From the NCBI RefSeq assembly GCF_000471905.2, contig NW_006498137.1, forward strand, positions 662,478 through 726,477: a stretch of 64,000 bases of DNA, read 5' to 3'. Each line of letters opens with the position of its first letter. Within the stretch, counting starts at the first letter, position 1. This document shows, in pieces, positions 22,716-35,335 of the stretch. The translations under genes were made by a program, and so were the position numbers. The DNA comes from Amborella trichopoda. Its lineage: Eukaryota; Streptophyta; Magnoliopsida; Amborellales; Amborellaceae. The notes beneath the pieces were generated by a model, which searched no databases, had not been told where the DNA came from, and was given only the letters and a program-made list of their open reading frames with translations.

Positions 22716-23240
22716 ATGCATAAGAATGTTGATAATGTATATGTTGAATGTGCAATAATTGAGTGGGAGCTGCTACAGTTCCACATTTTTTTAGCTGTTT
22801 GGATATTCAGATATACAGGTACAAGCTATCTCACAAATCCAGATAATGCGAAGTCTATATCTGGATCTGTGTTCATGCTTGGAGGGGGTGCAGTTTCTTG
22901 GAAATCAAATAAACAGGATGTGACAAAATTATCCACCATGAAGGCAGAGTTCGTGGCGTGTTGTTTAGTGATCGAAGAGGTCGTATGGATTAAGAAATTT
23001 CTTAATCGACTTGACTTTTACCTCGAGCGTTGTGAGGCAGTAAGAATTTTTTATGCAGCATGGTAACGATATGCATGTCAAAGGAGCCACGATTCCATAA
23101 AAACTCCAAGCATATAAAACCATATTTTTATCACCTAAGGAATGAGGCGAGATTGAGAAAGATCGAGATCCAGATAAACTAAATATTCCAGTGGGAACAC
23201 CTGCTAGTATTTGGCATGCTAAATGGAACAATAGACTATA
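22716..23240 (+). pseudogene. Copia RNase H remnant of the second element
   Basis: The frame at 22716-23066 reads 'KSISGSVFMLGGGAVSWKSN' then 'KQDVTKLSTMKAEFVA', the Copia RNase H core (usually STSGYVF..GGAVSWKS..Q...STMEAEF). The tail 'SKHIKPYFYHLRNE' (about 23106-23147) corresponds to the conserved 'TKHI.I.YHF.R' block in a shifted frame. Stops and a frame change prevent function. Confidence 0.85.
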
Positions 23241-23618
23241 ATGTTGTTCACCCGTGGAACCTAAATGTTTGGTGTTGGTTATATGGCTACAAAAGGGAGC
23301 AGCTTATTTGAATAACTCTTTTGAGCCCATGAACATACAACCCCATGCGATGAGGGTACGTGATGGTCTTTTACGACAACACGTCCATGATTCGCGATGC
23401 GATGTAAAAGATGAGCTACGACCATTTTTGAGATGAGATCCGAGCAGTAAAGAGAAAAATGTGTTGCCTCTATAAATCCTTTTGTAAAATGATTGATGGC
23501 GAAAGCCATGATTAATATATTAAGAGAATAAGTAAAAATGCTTGAGAAAGATTATAATTGGGAGAGAAAGATGGTAATGAGAGAAAGTGAGACAGAGAGA
23601 ATGTAAGGCTTTCAAAGG

Positions 23619-23629
23619 CCAAGTGGGAG
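23619..23629 (+). promoter_or_regulatory. Polypurine tract of the second Copia element
   Basis: CCAAGTGGGAGA lies directly before TGTTGGG, the 3' LTR start, and matches the consensus plant Copia tract. Confidence 0.8.
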
Positions 23630-25460
23630 ATGTTGGGTTCGTGTGCCTTATGAGTGCTTGTAAAATGAAATGATATAGTGGAACATAAACTCAGTGGGAG
23701 TGTGGTCCCTCGTGGACCATACTAAGCAAACGATAGTTTGTTGATAACGATCTGTGTTTAACGATCTAAGCCAGTTGGTTGGGAAAAACCCATGTTACCT
23801 GGGCATGAAGAACAAACCGATGAGGGTTTATGAGTTAGCCCTTGATGAGGTCGGAGAACATACCCAAATGAGTGAGCCAAGGGAATGTGTGACCCTTATG
23901 TGTGATGATGGCCTATAGAGGCAGGGGCTAAAACCTCATCCATGTACCATCACACGGCATGCATATCTATAGATCATTCGAAAAAACCAGAAATCCACCT
24001 TTTAGGGTAAAGTGTATGCATGTGCGAGAGATACCCCTATACGCTATAGAGATGTGGTCGCATAAGGTCTTGGTGACCTTGACTTGTCTCTTGGGGAGGA
24101 CCTGAAATCCACAGACTGGGATTGCGATCCCTTGCTCATCAACCAGACTTTGGTGATCCGCTAATGAGCCCCTGCTTGGACTGTGCGTCATGGGAAATAC
24201 TGGATCGGTCTGATAAAGCAAATGTGGTATGTAGTCAACAGTTGAAGGTGGAGTGGCCCATGATTGTTGATTCTTAAACTATATGAATTATTTTCCCATC
24301 AAATTAATTTAATTGTATTTGTTTTATGATACAATTTATTTTAAGATTATTATTTGAATATTTATGAACCCCTGGATATTTTATTTATAATTTTTAGATT
24401 TATAAAATTAAAGATATTGATTTTACAATTGTTTAAATATTCAAATAATATTCTAAAATCTTTTTATTAATTTTAACTATATAAAAATATCATAGGGGCC
24501 CATTGTGCACATGGGCCCCCCATATTTTTAGAAGGTCGGGGCCATGAGTGCCTCCCTTGGGTGGCACGCCCTACTCTTGTTATCTTTCCTATTTTTTGGT
24601 GATATGGCATGTGGCCATATAGTTGGAAGATATTGACTAAATATTGACTTGATATATCTTTGAAATATTTTGTGGAAAGATTGAGTAGACTTGTGTTATT
24701 TTATGGTATGCACAATTTTTTTATTAGATTTAATTTATTTAATTTTTATTGGTAGAAAAATGGTTTAGAAAAGGGGAATAATGGTTCATGCACCTTCCAT
24801 AATGTTAATGGCTCATCTATGGAATGGATGGCTCATATCTCTCACCCCACAAGTCACCCTTGATCGACGGTCTATAGTCAATCTCACAAGAAAAGGTAAG
24901 CCAAAGAAAATCCTAAGAAACCCTAATCTTATTCAAAGCCTATAAAAAGGGATTGTCTCTACCAAAAAATCTCTACACCTTATCTTTCTATCTATCTCTC
25001 TTAAAAAAGTTTATCTCTCTCATGTTTGATCTCTCTCTCCCACATTGTGAAAGAACCTGAGGGTTTAAGTTAAGGAGTTCTTCTCTCCTATCTCTCAAAT
25101 ATGGATTTATAATTAAGGGTTTTATGGTTTAGCAAAAAGAGAATTCATCTCTCTCAAACTAAGTTGCTAAGAGAATTCACGTAGGGTTTGAGTTTGTGAA
25201 CAAAGAGGTTCATGTTCCATTGATGTGGCTTGGCCAAAATTTGCTTTCCCGGTTAGAGATTGAAGCTAGACTGTTGTTCCTGCACCATCTGATGGTGGTG
25301 ACTCAGTGTGGGGTGTAATAAGCCCAGTTGAGGTAATTTCCAGCACTTTTCCTTTTGTTTCTTACAATTTTATCTTTTATTCTCAAGCATAATGCATAGT
25401 TGTTCCAATGGCATTAAGTTCTTAATATCTTGGTTTTATTGTTGTGTTGATTTTATTTTG
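23630..25460 (+). repeat. 3' LTR of the second Copia element, truncated at its end
   Basis: It begins TGTTGGGTTCGTGTGCC and can be followed to GATTTTATTTTGAAA. The last about 115 bp present in the 5' LTR (through AAGATCATATAGG) are missing. A promoter-like segment, GCCTATAAAAAGGGATTG, lies at about 24939, with CT-rich sequence after it. It stops where Gypsy RT sequence starts. Confidence 0.82.
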
Positions 25461-26031
25461 AAACAACAATTTGAAGAATTATTAGATAAAGGTTTTATCA
25501 AACCCAGTGTGTCACCTTGGGGTGCTCCGATATTGTTTATTAAAAAGAAAGATGGGACCATGAGATTGTGTATCTATTATAGACAGTTGAACCAAGTGAT
25601 AGTGAAAAATAAATATCTATTACATAGAATTGATGATTTATTTGATCAATTACAAGGATCACAAGTGTTTTAAAAAATTGATCTTAGATCTGGATACCAT
25701 CAGCTTAAGATTAAAAGTGAAGATGTTCCCAAGACAGCTTTCAGAACAAGGTATGGCCATTATGAATTTTTAGTCATGCCTCTTGGATTAACCAATGCAC
25801 CGGTTGCATTTATGGATTTTATGAATCGGGTGTTTAAGCCCTTTTTGGATAAATTTATTATGGTATTCATCGATGATATTTTAATTTATTCCAAGAATCA
25901 GAAGGAAGATGAGCAGCATGTAAGAATGCTATTGTAAATATTAAAAGAAAAAGAATTGTATGTCAAACTTAGTAAATGTGAATTTTAGCTTGAACAAGTG
26001 ACATTTTTAAGACATGTCATGTCAAAAAAAA
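25461..26031 (+). pseudogene. Ty3/Gypsy reverse transcriptase fragment
   Basis: It starts '[20 protein letters not shown]' and continues through '[12 protein letters not shown]'-type (here [13 protein letters not shown], about 25675-25713), '[20 protein letters not shown]' (25741-25800) and the catalytic '[11 protein letters not shown]' (25859-25891). It ends 'YVKLSKCEF' stop 'LEQVTFLRHVMSK'. Stops lie at 25671, 25936 and 25987, and the D of CIDYR is Y (CIYYR). Only the RT palm and fingers remain. It is fused to the truncated Copia LTR without its own LTR, primer site or integrase. Confidence 0.92.
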
Positions 26032-27540
26032 ATTAAACTACATAATTATCTAGAAAATTGGTTCACTTCATAAACAAATAGTTTGCTCAAATCGTAGTCC
26101 ATAGCTCTACTTGCACACACATCACGTAAACCACACCAAAAAAATGGCTCTTTTTTGTTTGTTTATTTACTAAAGAAATGCTAATCATGATAAAATAAAG
26201 CTTAATAGTTATTTGAACAAATATAAAATGATATGGTCACAGGGGGATTGGAATGCGTAGTACGCTCTTGGTCATTGGGAAGTTAATGATTTATTTGATC
26301 TAATATAAAAAGGAAACTACAAGTAAATTGTACATGACTGTCTAACTTCTATTTTTGTAATTGTTGTAAAAATATGTATTCTATTTTTATATATTCTCTT
26401 CCCTGATTTGGTAATGTTTAACCTAATTTAAGCGGTACAAGTAAATTTAGAAGGAGATAAAGGAGTATGTGTCTCGTTTTTCCATCTTACGTGAGGATGT
26501 ATATTTTATATCAGATATGATGGGAGACTTGGTATACATTCCATGATTTAATTAAGTGCTAAATTTAAGAATTTAGTATATATTTGAGAGGCAAAAGTAA
26601 ATTTAGAAGTAAGCTTGGGCCATGCGTGGCTATTTTTTAACTTTATTTTGTATCTTCCCTCAACCATAGAAATAGGAAGTAAATTTTACTATTTGGCCTA
26701 AGCTTCTACGATGTGTAGGATATCTACCTCGCTTCTCTCTCATGATAGGGTTCTTTTTTATTTTTTTGCCACATATGCAGCTCTCAACTCTAACTTAATA
26801 TTGTAGTATAGATATATGGTGGTCACTAGTAAAATCCTCAAGAATTGAACTATAAAATCATTTGAAATTTGATCGGTCTGCTATTATTTTTAATGAAATG
26901 CCCAAATAATATGGTAATTCAGTGATTAGCAAAAGCCACACCCAAAAGTTAAATTTCGTGTGTATATACTTAAGATCACACCACTAAGATTATTTGCCCA
27001 CCAGATGTTCAATAAATATCATCCTATCCCTCTTTGGGATTTTCATCAAGTTTTATCTTAATTTTTTATGGCATTGTATATAATGAGTTCATTTATCTTT
27101 GCTACAATGATGTCACAAATTTATAACTGTCTCATTGAAATTTGATAGTTTGGTTGCATCATAAAGCTTAAAAAATTTAAACACAACTACTCAATTTTAT
27201 ATTTTCAAAATTATTTGTGACCGTATTGTACCAAAGATGAATGTCTCATGTATATTTTTCTATTTTTTAATTAGGGTGATGCAAGATGAATGAGAACGCA
27301 TACGTATACTTTTTAAAAAGTCTTTAGGCGACTTTATGACACATGACGCACGATATTATACCATTATATTATACATCGTGCATCGTATAAATTAAGTTCT
27401 ATGCTCATATTACACAAGATTGTTGCCCTTTTATTATTGGAAAAGAACACGTAATGCTACATTTCCAGCCGTCACAATCAAATGGAGCAATCAAATAACT
27501 CTGGGAAGTTGTCCTTCCACTATGCAAGCAAAGATACGGA
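26032..27540. other. Intergenic
   Basis: AT-rich with no recognised gene, repeat family or element end. A low-complexity A run lies at 26023-26036 beside the Gypsy fragment. Confidence 0.5.
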
Positions 27541-27795
27541 GTAGGGGTTGCAACGGGCTGGCTGGCCAGGCAGGCCCAAAGAAGCCTAGAGCCTGAGCCA
27601 CAAAATGTGGTCCAAGGGTCGGGCCAAGGTCACCACAACAGGGCTGGGCCGTTTTGGTTAATCCCGGCCCTCCTTTTTCTTTACCTTTCTTTTTAATTTA
27701 TTTTCTTTTATCTAGCCTTGCCCAGCACTAATAGGGCTAAAGCTGAGCTTGGGGCAGGGCCTGTTGGCCCGGTCAAGGCTAAGAAGTTACTCAAA
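27541..27795. mobile_element. Possible hAT-like GC-rich MITE remnant
   Basis: It starts TAGGGGTTGCAACGGGCTGG, close to the TAGGGGTGGCAA end, and is rich in GGGCC/GGCCC words with an AT-rich middle. No matching right end or target duplication was found. Confidence 0.35.
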
Positions 27796-27948
27796 ATGGT
27801 GTTTATTTTCTTTCTTCTTTCCCTTTTGGTAGGTTAGTGGGGGGATTCGAAGCGGAAACATGTCGAACATAGCATGGGCTTCATAATACTTGCTCTTGTC
27901 TAAGAGGGTCACGTTAGTAAGGGCTTGTATATATACTACGACTTGAAT

Positions 27949-28446
27949 TAGGGTTAACAAAATCGAATCAGAATAGTAAATCGGATATGGGCTCTAAACA
28001 GGTTTAACTGGCCTAACAAGTGAACTGGCCGATTTAACCGCTCTAACAAGATCTAAAAAGATATAAAAAAAATCTACTAAAATATAAAAAGCATATAAAG
28101 AATGATTAAAACAAAACATATTCAAATGAAGTTGAAAATTAATGAAAAAAACTCGATTTTAACGAATCGATTTGTGCTATGGGAATTTGATTTTTTAAAA
28201 AAAGATAGGAAAATATAAAAGTGAGTATTAATGACCAATTTTTTTTGAATCTTTACCATAATGTAAGAATATTAAAAAATGCATTACAAATCAAATTCTT
28301 TATTTTCGAAAGTTTATATAGATTTTTCTAAAAAAATAAATAAATATCAGTTAATCACCAAAACCGCCCAAAACCAGAACCGGCTAGTGGCCGGTTCCGA
28401 CCTAATCGGGCGGTTAGCGATTAGATTGCCCGGTTTTCCAATAGTG
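27949..28446 (-). mobile_element. hAT-type MITE family H2, opposite orientation
   Basis: The 498-bp element is the reverse complement of 13879-14392 along its length ('cggtttaactggcc', 'tgattaaaacaaaac', 'tgaagttgaaaattaatgaa'). The flanks are ACTTGAAT (27941-27948) and ACTAGAAT (28447-28454), an 8-bp duplication with one change. Confidence 0.85.
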
Positions 28447-28504
28447 ACTAGAATAGAGTTTATGCTTACTCTCTCATAAAAATACTCGTAAAAGCATTTA
28501 TTTA

Positions 28505-29056
28505 TAGGGGTGGCAATGGACCCAACCAAACATAGGACCCGACGAGTAGACCCGACCTCGGGTCCAGGTATGGGTCTAAATTTTTTACCTGAAAGGTTGG
28601 GTCCGGGTCTAAATCCTGGACCCGAATAGTACGGGTCTAGGTCCAGCCAGACCCGACCTGAATAATATGGGTATATGTGGGTATTCATAAATGTTGCCAA
28701 TACACTTGTTTCTTAGGAATTTCTAGTTATTATGTAAAACAATAAGGAATGTAGGTATATATGGGTATTCATAAATGTTGTGCAACACTGTAAATGTAGC
28801 CAATAATACAGGTATATGATGGTAAGAAAAAGGGGGGGAGGGGAAGAAACTCAGTCATAGAGTAGCAATGGACCTAACCAGAACCGAGACCTGACCTTGG
28901 GTACAAGAATGGTCCAAATTTTTTACCCAAAAGGGGCGGGTCTAGGGATGGGTCCCAATTTTGGACCCAAAAGGTCGGGTCCAGGTGGGTCCAAACCTGG
29001 ACCCGAATACTATTCGGGTCGGGTCCAGGTTTGGACCCGACTTGTTGCCACCCCTA
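28505..29056. mobile_element. hAT-type GGGTC MITE (family H1), compound
   Basis: The ends are TAGGGGTGGCAA and TTGCCACCCCTA, a 12-bp inverted repeat. The flanks are TTTATTTA (28497-28504) and TTTATTTG (29057-29064), 7 of 8. Inside are many GGGTCC/GGACCC words. A second internal left-like end (TAGAGTAGCAATGGACC at 28859) suggests two copies joined. A short repeat, GGGTATTCATAAATGTTG, occurs at 28678 and 28763. Confidence 0.82.
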
Positions 29057-29064
29057 TTTATTTG

Positions 29065-31537
29065 CCTTCAAATTTTAGACACTTAATAAGCCCAAGATAA
29101 ATGTTTTTAAAGAAAAAAAAAGAATTAAGTTACTAACCACGTATATTTGATCATCCAAAAAGTGGATTGTGTACACATGTGAGAAAAGATCTTTTTTAGG
29201 CACTTTAGTCAGGTTGTGACTTCAGCTTTTTTTTTCTTTAGATTGTTTACTGTAACCAGTAGAAAATAACCACAAAAATTGGGTCCAAAAAAGTTACCTT
29301 CAAGTAGGTTATTTATGAAGGTAATAGCCTTACAGTTTATGTCCCCGGTGCATGTAATCCTCTATGTATTATTATTGAGGAGAACTCAAGAGCACTTTAC
29401 TCCCTTACCTACCCCAAATGACTACTTTTGAGGTGAGGGGCCAAAAGAGCTTCAAAAGTCATACCCAAATCATGCTTCTCCAAATTAGACTTGATTTGGG
29501 GGTCCCTAATCCTTTCATTCAACCTTCCAATCAATTGTACAGCCAATATGTATTTATAGAATGGAGATAAGAGTTGATATCTATTTATATCGAATGGAAA
29601 TAGAGTTGGACCATCTTTAGAATTCCAAATCAAACCTTATTCAATTGAAATCATTTAGGCCTTTTCTTTGTTCCTCATCTGCCTCAAAATTGGCTTATAA
29701 GGTGTGAGACCATCATTTCTTAGTGCTTCTTTAGGATCACATAAAGATTTTTACCTTAATATTGATAGCACCCGTGTTCGGGATAAGACATCCGTATGTA
29801 GTAAAAACGAAACGGGTGGTGTTATCTTTGTCGGGTTGTATATTGTAAGACTATTTATTTTTAAGTCACAATTACTTTTAGACATCAATCAATGACACGT
29901 CTTTAGCTATTTGATTTCATATCAAACAACCAATGATGATTGTGACCTCCGTGTACAAAAAAATACATACTATTGTTATATACATTTCCTAATAATAGTT
30001 ACTTGAGTATCAAGAGCATTATTTCTTGGTGGCTTTAATATTTTGAAATGAGGCAATCCAAATCCTTTCTACTAGAATGAATTAGGGGCAGCGGGGCAAC
30101 TCTTACACCCTACAGCCAAAAAAAAGTACACCCTAAATCTGTTTTTCTTTTTTAGTTCAACGGTACAAATCAAACTCAAGATGCAGCATTACTTGAAATC
30201 AATTGCAAACCCCGCAAGCCTAATCCTAATTCCTACACCCTAAATCCATAGGGATTGCCTACAAATATATCATTTATCTTTTGTACATAAAGGTCACAAA
30301 CATTCATGTCCCTTAAATTTCAAAATAGGTAGTTGTAAGAGTGTTATTGAATAGACACAAAGTTTAAAAAAAAAAATTATCAAGCTTCATGACTCACCCC
30401 AAGCCATCCAATTGACATCTGATGAGTGGAAATGATTGTGACCTCTATGTACAAAAAATAAATGATCTCTTTGCAAACAATCCCAAATCCGTATGCTCAA
30501 ATCACAATATGTAATCTAGCATAAAGAGTTTACCTACCAAATTAATAAAATAAAATGGATAAAGAACAATGAGAGTCTGAAACATCTAGAATGCATTGCT
30601 TGGGTGACCTAGTAGGCAGAAACGCACTCAAAGTTAATGGATAGAACCAAATTGCACCACTAATTTTACCCGTCCATATGTGCCCATTATATGCATGATG
30701 GGATATATGTAAACCCCCACGATTGCTTCACCACTAACGTTGGCTATTTACCTACGGCTCTTCTTTGTTATTTCTAAATTGCATGAAACTTAATTTTGAA
30801 AAGAATCCAAAACTCGGGAATCTGACAGTGGAATTGGTGATTTGGATGCCTCAAAATAATGTCCTACCTTTCATTCTCACTTGACGGCAAACGTTAAGGG
30901 CAATGACATATTAAAGTGTCATAATAATAATAATAATAATAACAACAACAATAAGACCATTTATAGGATTGCTATTAACCTTTCGGCAAACCCTAAGGAT
31001 AATAACATATTAAGGTGTCAAATAAACCTAAGGATAGTGCTTCACTTATATGGCAACTGTTGAGTTGCCAAAGCACCCACTTAGCATGCCACTTAGGCAG
31101 AGCACAACAAGTGGTGGGACCTTTAAGCAAATTGTGTGGCCACCTAGACACTTCTTTTACGTTAATGATTTGAATGGCCACAATTGGGTGTGGAAAATCT
31201 GGACCATCCATCCTTATATTTAATATGGTTTACCATTTTTTAGGGTTTTCTTAATATGATTTTTTATTGCAAGAATAAGTAAGCATGATGCATTTCTTTG
31301 GTAGAGCAACATGGGCCACGTCCCATATATTACTATAGTTGGGTTATCCAAAATGACATGCAAAGGTGGTTCCTTTTAATTAAATGGAGGCTAAGAGGCA
31401 AAAAAAATCCATGACATCATTCATTAGATAATAATACCAAATGCCTTGCTCAAGAGGCACTCATGACGTTTTTTTCAAGGAAATATGAATCATAGGCTAT
31501 GGTCATATGTGCATCCATTCATTCTTCTAGCTGACAT
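29065..31537. other. Intergenic with M4-type repeat pieces
   Basis: No gene seen. Pieces resembling the palindromic M4 family ('gattgtgacctc..tgtacaaaaaa') occur near 29937-29975 and 30433-30480. A (AAT/AAC)n run lies at 30921-30953. Confidence 0.5.
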
Positions 31538-31649
31538 GATCTAGCTGCCTTTAGGCATAGTCTAGAACCACCTCTCAATGTTGGGGATTTCGCGATCTAG
31601 CTGCCTTTAGGCATAGTCTAGAACCACCTCTCAATGTTGGGGATTTCGC
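31538..31649. repeat. Exact 56-bp tandem duplication
   Basis: Unit one (31538-31593) and unit two (31594-31649) are identical by eye, from GATCTAGCTGCCTTTAGGCA to GGGGATTTCGC. The second unit abuts the left end of the F1 element. Confidence 0.92.
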
Positions 31650-32097
31650 GTTTGGTACGCGTGAAAACACTTCGGTAAAAGTATTTTCATGTGAAAAATT
31701 TCTGCATGTGATTAAGTGTGGGAGTTTTTCACATCAATTGCCTATCAATTGGTATGAAAAAATACGATGAAATCAATTGATGTGAAAAAATCCCATACCT
31801 AGGGGTGGCAATGGGCAGGTCGGATCTAGGTCTGGTCGGATCCGATTGGACCCCACCCAAAAATAAGAAGTATATATATCAAAATATTTTAAATATTATA
31901 ACTACAAATAATAATTATATTTATTAAACCCGGACCCAACCTGCCGATTCTAATTTTTAGACCCATTCGCATACCTGGGTTAGATCCGATTGTCGGGTCC
32001 CGGGTTGGGTCTGGATCCATTGCCACTACTACCTACACCTAACTACATAAGGGAGTTTTTTGATGTGAAAATACTTTTACTCATACCAAACATATGC
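31650..32097. mobile_element. Palindromic MITE family F1, interrupted
   Basis: The left end GTTTGGTACGCGTGAAAA and right end ACTCATACCAAACAT mirror each other and match 16749-16969. A 232-bp hAT MITE sits inside at 31800-32031. Removing it leaves a sequence that aligns with the uninterrupted copy (CCCATACC+TAACTACATA against CCCATATTTAACCATATG). Confidence 0.78.
31800..32031. mobile_element. hAT-type GGGTC MITE (family H1) nested in an F1 element
   Basis: It starts TAGGGGTGGCAATGGG and ends TTGCCACTACTA. The flanks are CCCATACC (31792-31799) and CCTACACC (32032-32039), 6 of 8 matching. The interior has GGATCC/GGGTCC words and an AT-rich centre. Confidence 0.82.
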
Positions 32098-32606
32098 TTT
32101 GCGCCATAAAATTATTTTCCTCTTAATTAGGTGATTATCTGTAAACGAGTTTTGTAATTAAAAAAGCCAATAAAAAAAAAAAAAGAAAAGGAACCATTCA
32201 TTTCTCTTAACAAAATAATTAGAAAGGGCGACTGGCTAAATTTTCATTGGCTATTAATTTTTTGTGGTCGATGGAATAATTTCATGCGTTGAAGGTTCAT
32301 ATTTTACTAAAAATTGTGGCGTTGGTCCGAATTGTCGGTCAAAAGTCACTATCGTAGTTGTCATTTGGTTTGGCCTAAGGTTAAAACCTACTTTCTTTTG
32401 AAATTCTTGGATATTCAACACTTGACATAGGACAAGATTTGACATATCATCTAAACATTCAAACCTAACATGAAGCCAAGCTATGCATACATCCATCACA
32501 TTACATTGTGTCACATAGAGAAGTGCCCATGATAAGATTCATCTCCAAACACAAGTATAAATTTGTATGCTTTCTATGATACACATGCACACATTTTTAT
32601 ATATAG

Positions 32607-32994
32607 TAAAAGTTTATATAGAGCCGAGGCTCTAAACAATCCATTAAGAGCCTATCTAAAAAATTTCACTAGAAGAGGTTGTTTTGATGCCCAAATATCC
32701 TCAAATTGATCATCTCGACATCAAGATGTATGGACACGAGAGAAAAATGGATTTCAAGTTTTGAAAATAGTGCATTTTGTAATATATTTTTTTACCGTCA
32801 ATTTTCAATATTTTCAAGTTCTCATAGATCTGTCGATCTACACTATTTTTGAAGCTTTAAACTTTAAAAATAAAGATAAAAATATATTTAAGGCTGTCAC
32901 AGAGATTTCCAATATTAAAACCACATTTCTCAAAACTATTTGAAGGTAGGTTCGAATTTGATTGTTCAGAGCCTAGGTTCTATACAAACCGCAC
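32607..32994 (+). mobile_element. Mutator-type MITE family M1, copy similar to 54581-54964
   Basis: It starts AAAAGTTTATATAGAGCC and ends GTTCTATACAAACCGCACCC. The interior matches the 54581 copy closely (AAATTGATCATCTCGACATC; 'accgtcaattttcaatattttcaa'). The 9-bp duplication is not clear. Confidence 0.78.
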
Positions 32995-35335
32995 CCTATA
33001 TTTATTGTATCCAAATAGAGTTTGCTACAAGTTCAAGCGAGCATAGTTTCTTATAGTGATTTGAAAATGGTTGATCCAACACCCAAGTTGGATCCTGATT
33101 TGGATTAATCATCCGAGTCAGACTGGACGAATCAAAATCAGACCCTTGACAATTCAAAGAACCCGATTCCAATTTTTAATAGCTGGTTTTGTGATCCGGA
33201 CCACCGATTCCAAAAGAATTAAATCTAACCACCATTCTAACTTCTTGCATATAGGCCTCATATGAACCTTCTAAACTCCATATTGGTGTTTGAAAACTTT
33301 GCTGGTTCAACTTGGAAAAGGCGGGCACCCCAACCCCTCACCCACATGAGCAGTACATAACCGGTTTGAGTCCAAACCGGCTGACGTAAAAAAAATTGGG
33401 CAGTTTTCCTATCAGCCGGAGGAGTTTTAAAAAAATTGTGCGGTTTTTTACACTCTGCCAAGAATGGAGACCATGCCTCATGGGTTCACTTTGGGTGCTT
33501 TTTTTACAGCTTTTGAAGCATTTTTTCAGTACTCTCAAAGCATTGTTGAAGTGAATAATTGTGCCAAAGCCATACAACCATGATCTAAAATTGAAAAATT
33601 ATCTCAAATTTTTTATGGCCATTTTTTTGGGCTTGTTTTAAGAGGGTTCTAAAAAATCGGCCATATAGTTGATTTAAGACTCGATTTAGATCGTTTTGTA
33701 TCAAAATTTGCGTGTTTTGAAGACAATCGAGGTCATCACACAATCATTGTATTAATTTGGTCTATAACACAAAGATTTGTGGTCAATTTTGGGTGTTTTG
33801 CACTGAGTTCCAAAAACTCCGCCTAACTTATGATTTATCCGTCAATTATAATAATTTTTGCGTCAAATTTAGTGTGCTTTGAAGATAATCAAGTTCATCA
33901 CACGACTATTGTGTTAATTTTTTGGTTACACAAATATTCGTGGTCGAATTTTGCTCAAAAATTTGTTCTTGAGAAGGAAAACAATGATCTAAATTTGATT
34001 GGCAAGAGCCAGTCCTAGAGCATTGCGAAGGGGTACGACAAGATTAGGTGTCTGATGTAGAGATAGACGATGCACTGAGACTGGTTCTAAAGGAAGTCTA
34101 GACGTAGAGATGTAATACTATTTAACAAGGGAGAGACGTAACTGTAGCCAATACCATAAGTAGGTTTTTGAGAATGAAAACATTGTTGAAGTTGTTGAGG
34201 GCCACAATACAAGCCAGGGTGGGGGAGAGCACAAAGGCTGGACGAGACTAAGAGACTTTAGCCAAGGGGATTCCACGGGAAATATTCCTAATTAACAAGG
34301 GGATACAGCTGCGGCACTATAACTCCACCCGGGCTTACTCAGATTTTTGGCGAAATGAACCCTGTGAACCTGATAGCGAGACACAAGAGTACCCTAAGCC
34401 CCCTCAACATTCTTATTATTACTAGCCAATATTAGTTGTATTTTGTAACTCCCTCCATTGAATTAACGTATGTCAAATTCTAAATTGTGATGTATGTCTC
34501 TTTAGTTTTCATATATGAATTTATATAAAAAGTTGTTTCAATAGTCATTATTCGTTAATTCTATTTTTTCAAGATAATTGTAGGAAATATTAAAACACAC
34601 ATAAATCAGCATTTTGCATAGTATTATTTTTTTTAGGTCTTTTTTACCCATTTTAAATAAATTTTTTTACTTAATCTACTTGGACAGGTTAACCAGCCAG
34701 GTCCCAAGTTACTCGGAACCGGCCCATGACCGGTTGACCGGCTTGGTTGGATTTTTCCTACACCGTTCCATACACTTGATATGCATAACCCATGAATGAC
34801 ATAATGCATTCAAGATAGAGGCTTTGAGCATGACCTAATATAAATATGGGCTCAATAAACCTTCACATGCCCATACATGACTCTCAAGCATACCCATCCA
34901 AGACATGAAGTAAATCCATGCATGACATCATGATCCATAGGAAAGACAAGGGAAACACAGGACTTGGTCATGGATGCAAGTTGCTCAAGGTCCAACTCAA
35001 GCCTTTCATTAATTCCCCACGAAAAAAGATATCAATATAATTTAGAGAAAATTAATTATAATATCATTGGAGACCTAGGGTTTACTTTGCATGGGAAACC
35101 TCATCCTCTTGCATTGACCCAACTACTTCAACTAAGAAAGAGAATAAAATAAAGACATTTTGTCCATGTATTTAACGCTCAAGGTCCCGTGACTCCCTCA
35201 GCTTTACTCTAAACCGCAAACCGCTGATTAGGTAGTCATGCAAGAAGTACACGTGTACGATAATAACATCATGGCTATCTCTTCAAGATTCCCAATTCTA
35301 TTCTTTTTTTAAGACAAATGTTTACTTGCTTTATA
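32995..35335. other. Intergenic
   Basis: No gene recognised. There are diffuse 'aaccggttgaccgg'-like GC-rich words near 33060-33400 and 34680-34750, possibly worn hAT remnants. The open frames here are short and unsupported. Confidence 0.5.

Larger units (their letters stand above)
17667..25460 (+). mobile_element. Second Copia element, internally deleted, with rearranged 5' LTR
   Basis: Order: 5' LTR 17667-19714, primer site 19716-19727, repeated leader, weak gag trace, RNase H tail 22800-23240, purine tract 23619-23629, and 3' LTR from 23630, cut off at about 25460. Protease, integrase and most of RT are missing. The LTR is long, about 1.9 kb when complete. A truncated copy of the same LTR lies in reverse at 45165-47010. 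Confidence 0.85.

Noticed and set aside
28347..28700. Minus-strand frame rich in PYYSG and GPG
   Set aside because: Arises from GGGTC/GACCC repeats of hAT MITEs, not a protein.
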